DNA from: DATMER01 sp963741305
GTDB taxonomy: Bacteria > Acidobacteriota > Thermoanaerobaculia > Multivoradales > UBA5704
Direction: 5' to 3'
DNA: 64,000 bases
Assembly: GCA_963741305.1 (NCBI GenBank)
Contig: CAVUHL010000003.1
Span: forward strand, 2,542,001 to 2,606,000
Below, piece by piece: positions 41,112 through 50,900 of the stretch. A program made the translations under genes and the position numbers. The notes under the pieces were generated by a model. That model searched no databases and was not told the origin of the DNA. It saw only the letters and a program-made list of their open reading frames with translations. Position 1 is the first letter of the stretch. Every line of letters starts with the position of its first letter.

Positions 41112-44100
41112 CTACCCGGCCTTTTGAGCTGTTTCCCGGAGGCAGCGCGCGAGCCGCGCGGCAACCGCCGCGACGTGCGGCCGGGCGTGGAGCGAAACGT
41201 GGTCGCCGGGCACCGGGTAGATCTCCGTGCCGCCGCGGGCGAGCTCGATCCAGGGGCGCTCCGGATGCGGCGGGTCGGTGCCCCGGTCGTCGGCGCGGAA
41301 GAAGATGGCCTTGCCGGGATAGGGCCGGGGCTCGTAGGCGTACATGGCTTCGACGTTGGCCCGGATCACGGCGAGGAGCCGCTGCCGCCCTTCGGGCTCC
41401 GCCTCTCCCCGCTCCATCTCGCTCCGGGCGAGCTCGCCGTCCTTCCCCCTGTCCGGGAGTTGGCCGGGGCCGAACGTGTCGAAGAGCACGAGCAGGGGAA
41501 CCTGCTCGCCGGATGCAGCGAGCCGCTGTGCCATCTCCCAGGCGATCATGCCGCCCATGGAGCTGCCGCCGAGGAGGTACGGCCCTGCCGGACGGAAGGC
41601 GCGGATCTCCGCCAGGTAGCGCTCCGCCATCTCCTCGATGCTCGCGGCCGGCGTCTCGCCGGGCTCCAGGCCGAGCGCGCGCAGGCCGTAGAGCGGCTGG
41701 TCCTCCCCCAGCTCTTCCCCAAGCTGGCGGAACAGGTAGACGTGCCCGCCGGCCGGGTGGACCAGGAAGAGAGGCGGCCGCCCTCCCCGGGGCTGAACCG
41801 CCACCAGGCACCCGGAGGCCTCCGGCGCGGAGGCACTGGAGCTTAGGGCGGAGGCGAAGCTGCCGAGCGTCGGGTGCGCGAGGAGCAGGTGCGGAGGCGC
41901 CTCGATCCCCAGCTCCGCCCGCAGGCGCGAGCCGAGCCGCACGGCGAGGAGGGAGCTGCCACCAAGCTCGAAGAAGTTGTCGTGGGGCTCGATCCGCGCG
42001 ACGCCCAGGAGATCGCGCCAGACCGCAGCGATCCGCCGCTCGGTCTCCGAGCCCGGCGCGGATACGGCTGGAAGAGGGTCTGGCACCGCTCTCTTCAGGG
42101 GAGCGGCGTTCGGCGCCGCGACCCAGAAGCTGCCGCGCTCGAAGGGGTAGGCCGGCAGGGGAACGCGGCGCCGCCGGCCGAGCGCGTTGACACCGGCCCA
42201 GTCGACCTCGGCCCCCGAGAGCCAGAGCCGTCCCAGGGCGGAGAGGATCGCCTGCTCCTCCCCCACCGGTTCGCCCGGGATGGCGAGCGAGGAGAGGACC
42301 ACGGAGCCCGGCGCGGTTTCTTCCTGCAAGCGGGCCTGCCGACGGGCGAGGGCGGCGAGCGTCCGCCGCGGCCCGACCTCGAGGAGCACCGCGTCCGGCT
42401 CCGCCAGGAGCGCCCGGATGCCGTCGCCGAAGCGGACCGTACCGCGCAGGTGCCGCGCCCAGTAGCCGGGATCGGTCGCCTCGGCGTCGGTAATCCAGGT
42501 GCCGGAGAGGTTCGAGACGAAGCGGGTCCGCGGCGCTCCGAGCGCGTGCTCCCCCACCTGCCGCGCAAAGGGCTCGAGGGCCGGCTCGGTCATCGCCGAG
42601 TGGAAAGCGCGGCGAGTGAAGAGGCGGCGCGACTCGGCTCCCGAGGCCGCCAGCTCGCGCTCCAGCCCCTCGATCGCACCTACCGGTCCGGAGACCACCA
42701 GGGCCCCGGGGCCGTTCACGGCGGCGATCGCCAGCCCATGGGAAGTGGGTACCTCTTCCGGGCAGGAGACCGCGAGCATGGCTCCCTCGGGGAGCTGCTG
42801 CATGAGCCGTCCGCGCGCCGCCACGATCGACAGCGCCTGCTCGAGGGTGAAAACCCCGGCGAGGCAGGCCGCCACGTACTCCCCGATGCTGTGGCCGAGG
42901 AAGCCGGCCGGCGCGATCCCCCAGGACATCCAGAGCCGGGCCAGCGAGTACTCGACCACGAACAGGGCCGGCTGAGCGATGGAAGTGTCGAGCAGGCCCT
43001 CCCCCGTCTCAATCGCGGTCCGCAGGCCGGCGGCAAGCTCGGCGCCGAGAAGGCCCAGGCAGCGGTCGAAATGCTCGCGGAAGACCGGCTCCCTTTCATA
43101 CAGCTCTGCGGTCATGCCGGCGTGCTGCGCGCCCTGGCCCGGGAAGAGGAAGAAGACCGGCCGGCCCGGCCTTCCGGCCATGCCCGTAATCCCGGCCTCC
43201 CGCAGCTGCGCGACCGCCTCCTCCCTCCCGCCCGCCACGACGATCCGGCGATGAGGAAAAGCCTTCCGGCCTGTCTGGAGAGTCCAGGCCACGTCCGCCA
43301 GATCGAGCCCGGGATGCCGCTCCAGGTGGTCGGCCAGCCTGGCGCAGGCCGCGTCCAGGGCGGCCGGTGTTTTCGCTGAAAGCGGCAGGAGGTGCCAGCG
43401 CCTGGAGGGTCCCGTGGCAAGTCCGGGCGGTGCCTGTTCGAGGATCGCGTGCGCGTTGGTGCCGCCGATGCCGAAGGAGCTGACCGCGGCCCTCCGCGGC
43501 CCATCTCCATCAGGCCAGGAAGTGAGAGCGGTCTGCACGTAGAACGGGCTCGCCGCGAAGTCGATCCTGGGGTTGGGCTCGTCGAAGTGGAGGCTCGGCG
43601 GGATCTCCCCGTGGTCGATCGCCAGGGCTGCCTTGATGAGGCCGGCGACACCGGCCGCGGCATCCATGTGCCCGAGGTTGCTCTTGATCGAGCCCACGGC
43701 GCAGAAGCCCGTCCGGCCGGTCCGCGCGCGGAAGGCCTGGGTCAGGGCGGCCATCTCGATGGGATCGCCAAGCTCGGTGGCCGTGCCATGCGCCTCGACG
43801 TAGCCGAGGGTCCCGGGATCGACGCCGGCAGCTTCCTGTGCAGCGGTGATGACCGCCGCCTGCCCGTCGATGCTTGGGGCGGTAAAGCCGATCTTCTGCC
43901 CACCGTCGTTGTTGAGCGCCGTGGCACGGAGGACGGCATAGATCCGGTCGCCGGATTCGAGCGCGTCGGCCAAGCGCTTGAGCACCACGATCCCCACGCC
44001 CTCGCCCGCGATCGTCCCCCTCGCCCGGGCCGAGAAAGTCCGCGTGTGGCCGTCCGGCGAGGCGATCCCTCCCTCTTCGTGGACGTAGCCGCGCCTTGAC

Positions 44101-47100
44101 CCGGCGATCGATACGCCGCCCGCGAGCGCCGCTTCGCACTCGCCTTCGAGAAGGCTCCGGCAGGCGAGGTGGACGGCGACGAGAGAGGTCGAGCAGGCCG
44201 TCTGCACGTTGAGGCTCGGGCCCCTCAGGTCCAGCTTGTAGGACACGCGTGTCGGCAGGAAGTCGTTGCGGTTGAGCAGAAAGGCCTGGTAGGCGCCCAC
44301 GGCGAGGACCACCTCGGGGTTGGCCTGGAGGTTCCTCACATAGCTGTTCTCGCTCGCCCCGGCGAAGACCGCAATGCGGCCGGGAAAGCGTGCGGGGTCG
44401 ACGCCGGCATCCTCGAGGGACTCCCACGCGCACTCCAGGAAAGCGCGCTGCTGCGGGTCCATGATCTCGGCCTCGCGTGGCGAGACGTCGAAAAAGGAGG
44501 CGGCGAACCTGTCACTGCCTTCGAGCACCCCCCGCGCCCGCACGTAGCGCGGATCGGCGAGCGCCTCGCGCGGCACTCCCCCGGCCAGGAGCTCCTCGTC
44601 CGAAAAAAACGTGATGAGCTCGTCCCCCCGGCACAGCCGCCGCCACAGCTCCTCGACGCTGCCCGCGCCGGGGAAGCGGCCGGCCATGCCGACGATGGCG
44701 ATCCCGGAGCCGGTCGCAACGGACGCCGGAGCCGCGGCCCGCGGAAGCGGTTGGCTGCCAGCCAGAAAGCCGGCGAGCGCCTCGATCGTCGGGTGCCGGA
44801 AGAGCTCGAGGAGCGGCACCTCGCGGCCCATCTCCTCGCGGATCCGGCGCTCGACGCGGGCCAGGAGGAGCGAGTGCCCCCCGAGGTCGAAGAAGCTCTC
44901 CGTGACCGGAACGTTGGGCAGCGAGAGCACCTCGCACCAGATGGCGGCGAGGATGCTCTCGGCCTCGCTCCGAGGCCGCGCTCCCCCGGTCTGCGGCCGC
45001 TCCGGCCTCGGCAGCGCGCGGCGGTCGAGCTTGCCGCTGGGGTTCAGGGGAAACGCCGGGAGGACCGTGAAGCTCGCGGGCACCATGAACTCGGGCAGCG
45101 ACCTCCGCAACGCCTCGCGCAGATCCGCCGGATCGACCTCCCCCTGGGGCACCACGTAGGCTGCGAGGCCCTGCTCCCAGGGGATGACCAACGCCTCGCG
45201 CACCGCGGGATGGGCCGCGAGCACCGCCTCGATCTCCTGCAGCTCGATGCGGAAGCCGCGCACTTTGACCTGGTGATCGATCCGGCCCAGGAACTCGATC
45301 CGGCCGTCCCCCAGGAAGCGGGCCAGGTCCCCCGTGCGATAAAGACGCTCGCCCTCGCCTGGCACGAAGCGCTCCGCCGTCAGGGCCGGCCGATCGAGGT
45401 ACCCGCGGCCCACGCCCACGCCTCCGATCAGCAGCTCCCCGGGTACGCCCAGAGGCGCCGGACGGAAAGCATGGTCCACGATGTGGATCGAAAGGTTCTC
45501 GATCGGCCGCCCGATCGGCACAACCCGGTCCTCGCGCCTGCAGGCCCAGAAGGTCACGTCCACCGCCGCTTCGGTCGGACCGTAGAGGTTGTGCAGCTCC
45601 GCGCCCAGCCTCTCGAAGAACCGGCGCACCAGATCCATCGGCAGCGCCTCGCCGCTGCAGATCACCCGCTTGAGCGAGGTGCACTCCTCCACCCCCTGCT
45701 GCTCCACGAACACCTGGAGCATCGAAGGAACGAAGTGCAGCGTCGTAACCCTCTCGCGCCGGATCAGGTCCACCAGGTAGGCGCCGTCCTGATGGCCGCC
45801 CGGTTTGGCGACAACGAGGCAGGCGCCGGTCAGGAGTGGCCAGAAGAGCTCCCAGACCGAGACGTCGAACGAGGCCGGCGTCTTCTGGAGCACCCGGTCG
45901 GAGGAATCAAGCCCGTACGCCGACTGCATCCACCGCAGCCGGTTGACGATCCCGCGGTGGCTGTTCATCGCCCCCTTGGGCCGGCCGGTCGAGCCCGAGG
46001 TGTAGATGACGTAGGCGAGGTTGTCCCGCTGGACTCCCGAGTCCGGAGCATCCTCCCTCTCACCAAGCAGCCGCTCCCGGGTCAACTGCACGGCTGCCCC
46101 GGAGTCCTCGAGCATGTAGTCCAGGCGCTCCTGTGGGTACGAGGGATCGAGCGGCACATAGGCGCCGCCGGCCTTGAGCACCGCGAGGAGGGCGAGAGGA
46201 AGCTCCAGGGACCGCTCCACCGCGACCGCCACCCGCACCTCCGGCCCTACCCCCATCTCACGCAGCCGCCAGGCGAGATGGTTGGCCCGGCGGTCCACCT
46301 CGGCGTAGGTGAGGCTCTCCCCCTCGAAGCTTAGGGCCGGAGCGTCGGGTGTACGTGCGGCCTGCTGCGCGATCAGCTCGTGCAGGCACACATCAGGTTC
46401 GTAGCCCGTGGCCGTGTCGTTCCACTCCCGGACGAGTTGGTGCCGCTCGGTCTCGTCGAGGAGCGGCAGGTCCGGCAGCGGCGCATCCGGAGCGGTGAGC
46501 GCGCCCGCGAGCAGCGCCTTGAACTGGGCGACGAAACGGGCAGCGGTCACGGGCTCGAAAAGATCCCGTCTGTACTCCAGGTTGCCGAACATGCCCCGGC
46601 CGCCCTCGGACAGGCCGAGCGTCAGATCGAACTTGGCGACGCCGGCTGGCACCTCGAGCGGCTCGATGGCGAGCGGTCCCGAGCGCGGCGCGCCTCCGAA
46701 GCTCTGAAGCAGGAACATGACCTGGAAAAGCGGCGAGCGCCCGAGGTCGCGCTCGGGATTGAGCTCGGCTACCAAACGCTCGAACGGCAGGTCCTGGTGG
46801 GCGAAGGCGCCGAGGCAAACCTCGCGGACGCGCGTCAGGCCCTCTCGGAACGTGGGCCCGCCGGAAAGATCGCCACGCAGCACCAGGGTGTTGGCGAAGA
46901 ATCCGATCAGATCTTCGGTCTCTACCCGGTTGCGGTTCGCGATCGGCGTCCCGACCAGCACGTCCTCCTGGCGCGAGCAGCGGCAGAGGAGGGCCTGGAA
47001 GGCGAGGAGCACGGTCATGAACAGCGTCACCCCCTGCTCCCGGACCACGGCATGCAGGCGCTCCTGAACCTCGGAGGGGAGAGCGAACGGCTGCCCGCCG

Positions 47101-47906
47101 CCCCGCGAGTTGGGGACCGGGCCGCGGGGGTGGTCCAGGGGCAGGTCGAGCACGACGGGGGCGGAGGCCAGGGCGCGGCGCCACCAGGCGATCTGCTCGG
47201 CGAGCACCGGCCCCTGGAGGTGCTCGCGCTGCCAGGCGGCGAAGTCGCCGTACTGGATCGGCAGCTCGGGGAGCGGCGACGGTTGGGAAGCCGAGAACGC
47301 CTCGTACAGCAGGGAGATCTCGCGGACCAGGATCCGCATGGACCAGCCGTCCGCAATCGCGTGGTGAAGGGTGAGGAGCAGGACATGCTCCTCGTCACCC
47401 AGCGCCACGAGCATCCCCCGCACCAGAGGCCCGCGCGCCAGGTCGAAGGGAAGCCGCGCCTCGGCCGCGGCCAGCCGGCGGGCCTCGTCCCGGGCGTCCC
47501 GGGCGAGACCGCGCAAGCCGCGGAGGTCGATCAACCGCAAGGGCAGGCGGAGCACCGGCGCGACGATCTGCACCGCTCCGGCCGCGGTGGCCTCCGGCAT
47601 CACGAACGTGGTGCGCAGGGCCTCGTGGCGCCGGATCACCTCGTCCAGGCAAGCCGTCAGGACGCCCGGGTGGAGCGGGCCGCGCAGGTGCAGGGCCGCC
47701 GGGATGTTGTAGGCCGGGCTTCCGGGGTCCAGGCGGTCCAGGAACCAGAGCCGCTCCTGGGAGAACGAGAGGGGAGCCGGGCCGGCCGCCGGGCGGCGCG
47801 GGATGGCCCCCTCCTCCACCGTCTCCACGGAGCGCTCCTCCCGCCGCTTGCGGAGCAGGCTCTTGACGCGGGCTGACCGCTCCGCGGAGCGGACGGACTC
47901 GCTCAT
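41112..47906 (-). CDS. Terminal NRPS-PKS of the right line: C-A(Ser)-T-KS-AT-ACP-TE
   Basis: 2264 residues. A basic helical N-terminus (RVKSLLRKRREERS, ~13-26) looks like a docking element for the acidic C-terminus of the upstream protein (EDLLLLEEPPA). Domains: C ~40-470 (LHHAIADGWS), A ~505-955 (pocket D-V-W-H-I-S-L-V-D, serine), T ~982-1045, KS ~1069-1489 (Cys1238 in VQTACSTSL, EAHGTAT, SNLGH), AT ~1579-1859 (GHSIGE; specificity motif RAFH rather than HAFH), ACP ~1955-2019 (LGGSSL), TE ~2035-2264 (GSSMGG). There are no reductive domains, so the chain should end as a beta-keto gamma-amino acid unit before release. The ATG overlaps the stop of the upstream gene (ATGA), indicating translational coupling. 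The gene ends exactly at the repeat array. Confidence 0.95.
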   Translation of the reverse strand: MSESVRSAERSARVKSLLRKRREERSVETVEEGAIPRRPAAGPAPLSFSQERLWFLDRLDPGSPAYNIPAALHLRGPLHPGVLTACLDEVIRRHEALRTTFVMPEATAAGAVQIVAPVLRLPLRLIDLRGLRGLARDARDEARRLAAAEARLPFDLARGPLVRGMLVALGDEEHVLLLTLHHAIADGWSMRILVREISLLYEAFSASQPSPLPELPIQYGDFAAWQREHLQGPVLAEQIAWWRRALASAPVVLDLPLDHPRGPVPNSRGGGQPFALPSEVQERLHAVVREQGVTLFMTVLLAFQALLCRCSRQEDVLVGTPIANRNRVETEDLIGFFANTLVLRGDLSGGPTFREGLTRVREVCLGAFAHQDLPFERLVAELNPERDLGRSPLFQVMFLLQSFGGAPRSGPLAIEPLEVPAGVAKFDLTLGLSEGGRGMFGNLEYRRDLFEPVTAARFVAQFKALLAGALTAPDAPLPDLPLLDETERHQLVREWNDTATGYEPDVCLHELIAQQAARTPDAPALSFEGESLTYAEVDRRANHLAWRLREMGVGPEVRVAVAVERSLELPLALLAVLKAGGAYVPLDPSYPQERLDYMLEDSGAAVQLTRERLLGEREDAPDSGVQRDNLAYVIYTSGSTGRPKGAMNSHRGIVNRLRWMQSAYGLDSSDRVLQKTPASFDVSVWELFWPLLTGACLVVAKPGGHQDGAYLVDLIRRERVTTLHFVPSMLQVFVEQQGVEECTSLKRVICSGEALPMDLVRRFFERLGAELHNLYGPTEAAVDVTFWACRREDRVVPIGRPIENLSIHIVDHAFRPAPLGVPGELLIGGVGVGRGYLDRPALTAERFVPGEGERLYRTGDLARFLGDGRIEFLGRIDHQVKVRGFRIELQEIEAVLAAHPAVREALVIPWEQGLAAYVVPQGEVDPADLREALRRSLPEFMVPASFTVLPAFPLNPSGKLDRRALPRPERPQTGGARPRSEAESILAAIWCEVLSLPNVPVTESFFDLGGHSLLLARVERRIREEMGREVPLLELFRHPTIEALAGFLAGSQPLPRAAAPASVATGSGIAIVGMAGRFPGAGSVEELWRRLCRGDELITFFSDEELLAGGVPREALADPRYVRARGVLEGSDRFAASFFDVSPREAEIMDPQQRAFLECAWESLEDAGVDPARFPGRIAVFAGASENSYVRNLQANPEVVLAVGAYQAFLLNRNDFLPTRVSYKLDLRGPSLNVQTACSTSLVAVHLACRSLLEGECEAALAGGVSIAGSRRGYVHEEGGIASPDGHTRTFSARARGTIAGEGVGIVVLKRLADALESGDRIYAVLRATALNNDGGQKIGFTAPSIDGQAAVITAAQEAAGVDPGTLGYVEAHGTATELGDPIEMAALTQAFRARTGRTGFCAVGSIKSNLGHMDAAAGVAGLIKAALAIDHGEIPPSLHFDEPNPRIDFAASPFYVQTALTSWPDGDGPRRAAVSSFGIGGTNAHAILEQAPPGLATGPSRRWHLLPLSAKTPAALDAACARLADHLERHPGLDLADVAWTLQTGRKAFPHRRIVVAGGREEAVAQLREAGITGMAGRPGRPVFFLFPGQGAQHAGMTAELYEREPVFREHFDRCLGLLGAELAAGLRTAIETGEGLLDTSIAQPALFVVEYSLARLWMSWGIAPAGFLGHSIGEYVAACLAGVFTLEQALSIVAARGRLMQQLPEGAMLAVSCPEEVPTSHGLAIAAVNGPGALVVSGPVGAIEGLERELAASGAESRRLFTRRAFHSAMTEPALEPFARQVGEHALGAPRTRFVSNLSGTWITDAEATDPGYWARHLRGTVRFGDGIRALLAEPDAVLLEVGPRRTLAALARRQARLQEETAPGSVVLSSLAIPGEPVGEEQAILSALGRLWLSGAEVDWAGVNALGRRRRVPLPAYPFERGSFWVAAPNAAPLKRAVPDPLPAVSAPGSETERRIAAVWRDLLGVARIEPHDNFFELGGSSLLAVRLGSRLRAELGIEAPPHLLLAHPTLGSFASALSSSASAPEASGCLVAVQPRGGRPPLFLVHPAGGHVYLFRQLGEELGEDQPLYGLRALGLEPGETPAASIEEMAERYLAEIRAFRPAGPYLLGGSSMGGMIAWEMAQRLAASGEQVPLLVLFDTFGPGQLPDRGKDGELARSEMERGEAEPEGRQRLLAVIRANVEAMYAYEPRPYPGKAIFFRADDRGTDPPHPERPWIELARGGTEIYPVPGDHVSLHARPHVAAVAARLARCLRETAQKAG
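47903..47906 (-). promoter_or_regulatory. ATGA start-stop overlap
   Basis: The TGA stop of the upstream NRPS (47903-47905) shares bases with the ATG start of the terminal NRPS-PKS (47904-47906). This arrangement is typical of translational coupling and shows the two genes are one operon. Confidence 0.9.
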
Positions 47907-50900
47907 GCCGGCGGCTCCTCCAGGAGGAGGAGGTCTTCCAGGGCATACGAGAAGCCCTCCAGAGCCGGGACCTCGAACAGGGTGCGTAGAGGGATATCGA
48001 GACCGAGCTCGCGCCGCAGCCGCGAGACCACCTGCGTCGCGAGGAGCGACTGCCCGCCGATGTCGAAGAAGCGGTCGAAGGCCCCGACCCGCTCGATGCC
48101 CAGCACCTGCGCCCAGACCGAGGCGACCAGCTCCTCCATCTCGGTGCGCGGCGGCACGAAGGCGGTATCGTCCCTGCGGTCCCCGCGCAGCAGCTCCGGA
48201 GCAGGGAGCGCGCGGCGGTCCACCTTGCCGCTCGGCGTGAGCGGCAGGGCCGGCAGCACCACGAACGCCCAGGGGATCATGGGTTCCGGCAGCCGGCCGC
48301 GCAGGAAGCCGCGCAGGTCGATCCCGGCGAGCGGATCACGTACCTCACGTACCCGATACCGCTTCCCTTCCCAGAGCAGATCGATCTGCGACAGCCGCCG
48401 CCCCGGGTCGCCGACGGCGCTCTCGACCAGGCGCAGGAAGTTGGCGTCGAGCTGCCGGATTGTCGCCTCGTCGAACAGGTCGCGGCTGTACTCCCAGCGC
48501 CCGAGGAGCGAGCCGTCCGGGGCCTCGGTCAGGGAAAGGGTGATGTCGAACTTGGAGGTCTGGCCGTCCGCCTCGGGCTTGCGCTCGGTCCCCAGGGGGC
48601 CGATCGCAAGCCCCGGCAGGACGCTCCCCGCCCGCGGTGTGTTCTGCAACACGAACATCACCTGGAAGAGCGGCGCGTGACTGGCCGTGCGCTCCGGCCG
48701 CAGCTCCGCGACCAGGCGGTCGAGCGGCAGCTCCTGATGGGCGTAGGCCCCGAGCGCCATGGCGCGCACCCGCTTGACCGCCTCCTCGAAGGAGGGATCT
48801 CCGGAGAGGTCGGTCGAGAGGACCAGAGTGTTCACGAAGAAGCCGATCAGGTTCTCGACCTCCGGCCGGGTGCGCCCCGCGACCGGCGTGCCCACGGGGA
48901 TGCGCTCCTCGCCCGAGAAGCGTGCCAGGAGCGCCTGGAAGGCGGCGAGCAGGGTCATGAAGAGCGTCGCGCCCGAGCGCCGGCTGAGCTCCTTGACCTT
49001 CCCGGCGACGCCGGCCGGAATGGTGAGCGGCAGGATGCCGCCGCGCAGGCTCTGGACAGCGGGGCGCGGCCGGTCGGTCGGCAGGTCGAGCAGGGCCGGA
49101 GCGCCGGCGAGACGCTCGCGCCAGAAGGCGAGCTCGGCCTCCAGGACCTCGCCCGAGAGCCAGCGCCGCTGCCAGTCCGCGTAGTCCGCGTACTGCACCG
49201 GCAGCTCCAGCACGTTGCCTCCCGCGTAGAGGGCCGCGAGCTCGCGGAAGAGGACCGGCATGGACCAGCCGTCGGAGACGATGTGATGCAGGGTGACCAG
49301 GAGCGCGGAGTCGAGCTCGCCGATACGCAGCAGGGTGAAGCGGGCGAGCGGTCCGCGCTCCAGGTCGAACGGCCGGTTCGCCTCTTCGCGGGCGAGGGCG
49401 ACCGCCATGCCGTGAGCATCCGGAAGCCCCTGAAGGTCGATGACCGGCAGGTCTGTGGAGCGCGGCTCCCCGATGATTTGAACCAGGCCGCCGCGCTCGG
49501 CAAAGGTCGTGCGCAGCGCCTCATGGCGGCGCACGATGCCGTCGAGGGCAGCCGCCAGGGCGTAGACGTCGAGCCGGCCCGTGAGGCGGAACGCGCTCGC
49601 CACGTTGTAGGCGGAGCTCCCCGGATTGAGGCGGTCGAGGAACCAGAGCCTCTCCTGTCCAAAGGAGGCCGGCAGGTCGCCCCCCCTCGGCACTTTCCGC
49701 AGGGGCGGCGCGGGGGACGTGTCCTCGGCCGCGCTGCGAATGCCGCGGATACAGCTGGCGAGCGCCACGAGCGTCGGCCGCTCGAAGATCCGCTGTGGCG
49801 GCATCTCGACCTTGAAGACGTCGCGCACGCGGGAGGCGAGCCGCATAGCCACGAGAGAGTGGCCGCCCAGGTCGAAAAAGTTGTCGAAGGCGTTCACCCG
49901 GGGCACTCCCAGGAGCTCGGACCAGACGCCGGCCAGGAGCTCCTCGACGGCGTCGCGCGGCTCTACGTCCTCGACTCCCTCGACTCCACTTCCCCATTCC
50001 GGCGCCGGGAGGGCTCGGTTATCGACCTTGCCGTTCGGCGTGAGCGGCAGGGCCGCGAGCGGCACCAGGGCCGCGGGGATCATGTGCTCCGGCAAGTGCG
50101 CCCGCAGGTGCTCGCGCAAGACGGCCGTGGAGACCTCGCCCGCGGGCACGAACCAGGCCACGAGCCGGTGGTCGTCCGCTCCGCCCGGCCCCGGCCTCAC
50201 CGCCACCCGGCTCTCGCGCACCGCGGGATGGCGGTTCAGCACGGACTGGACCTCGCCCAGCTCGATGCGGAAGCCGCGGATCTTGACCTGGTTGTCGATC
50301 CGTCCCAGGTACTCCAGGCGGCCGTCGGGCAGGAGGCGCGCGAGGTCGCCCGAGCGGTAGAGCCGCTCGCCGGGGATGTGCGCGTACGGGTGGGGCACGA
50401 AGCGCTGGGCGGTCAGCTCCGGCCGCCCGAAGTAGCCGCGCGCCAGGCCGGCGCCGCCCACGCAGAGCTCGCCCGGCACGCCGATGGGCACGGGATCCCC
50501 GCCATGTCCGAGCACCCAGGCTGCGAGGTCGGGGATGGCGCGGCCGATGGTGCTGCGGTCCGAGGCGAGATCGCCGCCGCCGAGCGGGTGGAAGGTCACG
50601 TGCACGGTCGTCTCGGTGATGCCGTACATGTTGACCAGCCGCGGCGCGTCCGGGTGGCGCGCGGCGAAGCCCGCGAGGCTGCGCGGCGCGAGCGCCTCCC
50701 CGCCGAAGATCACCCAGCGCAGCGCGAGCGCAGGGTCCGTCCCGATCTCCTCCTCGGCGCGGATGAGCTGGCCGAACGCCGAGGGGGTCTGGTTGAGCAC
50801 CGTGACCCGCTCGCGGCAGAGCAGGCGGTAGAAGTCCTCGGGCGAGCGGCTCACCTCGTAGGGCACCACCACCAGCCGGCCGCCGTAGAGCAGCGCGCCC

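Noticed and set aside
40921..41811. Frames giving repetitive peptides through the 42-bp array on both strands
   Set aside because: The peptide repeats are a consequence of a 42-bp (14-codon) unit; no start signal is evident and the frames run into the antisense or shifted phase of the thioesterase.
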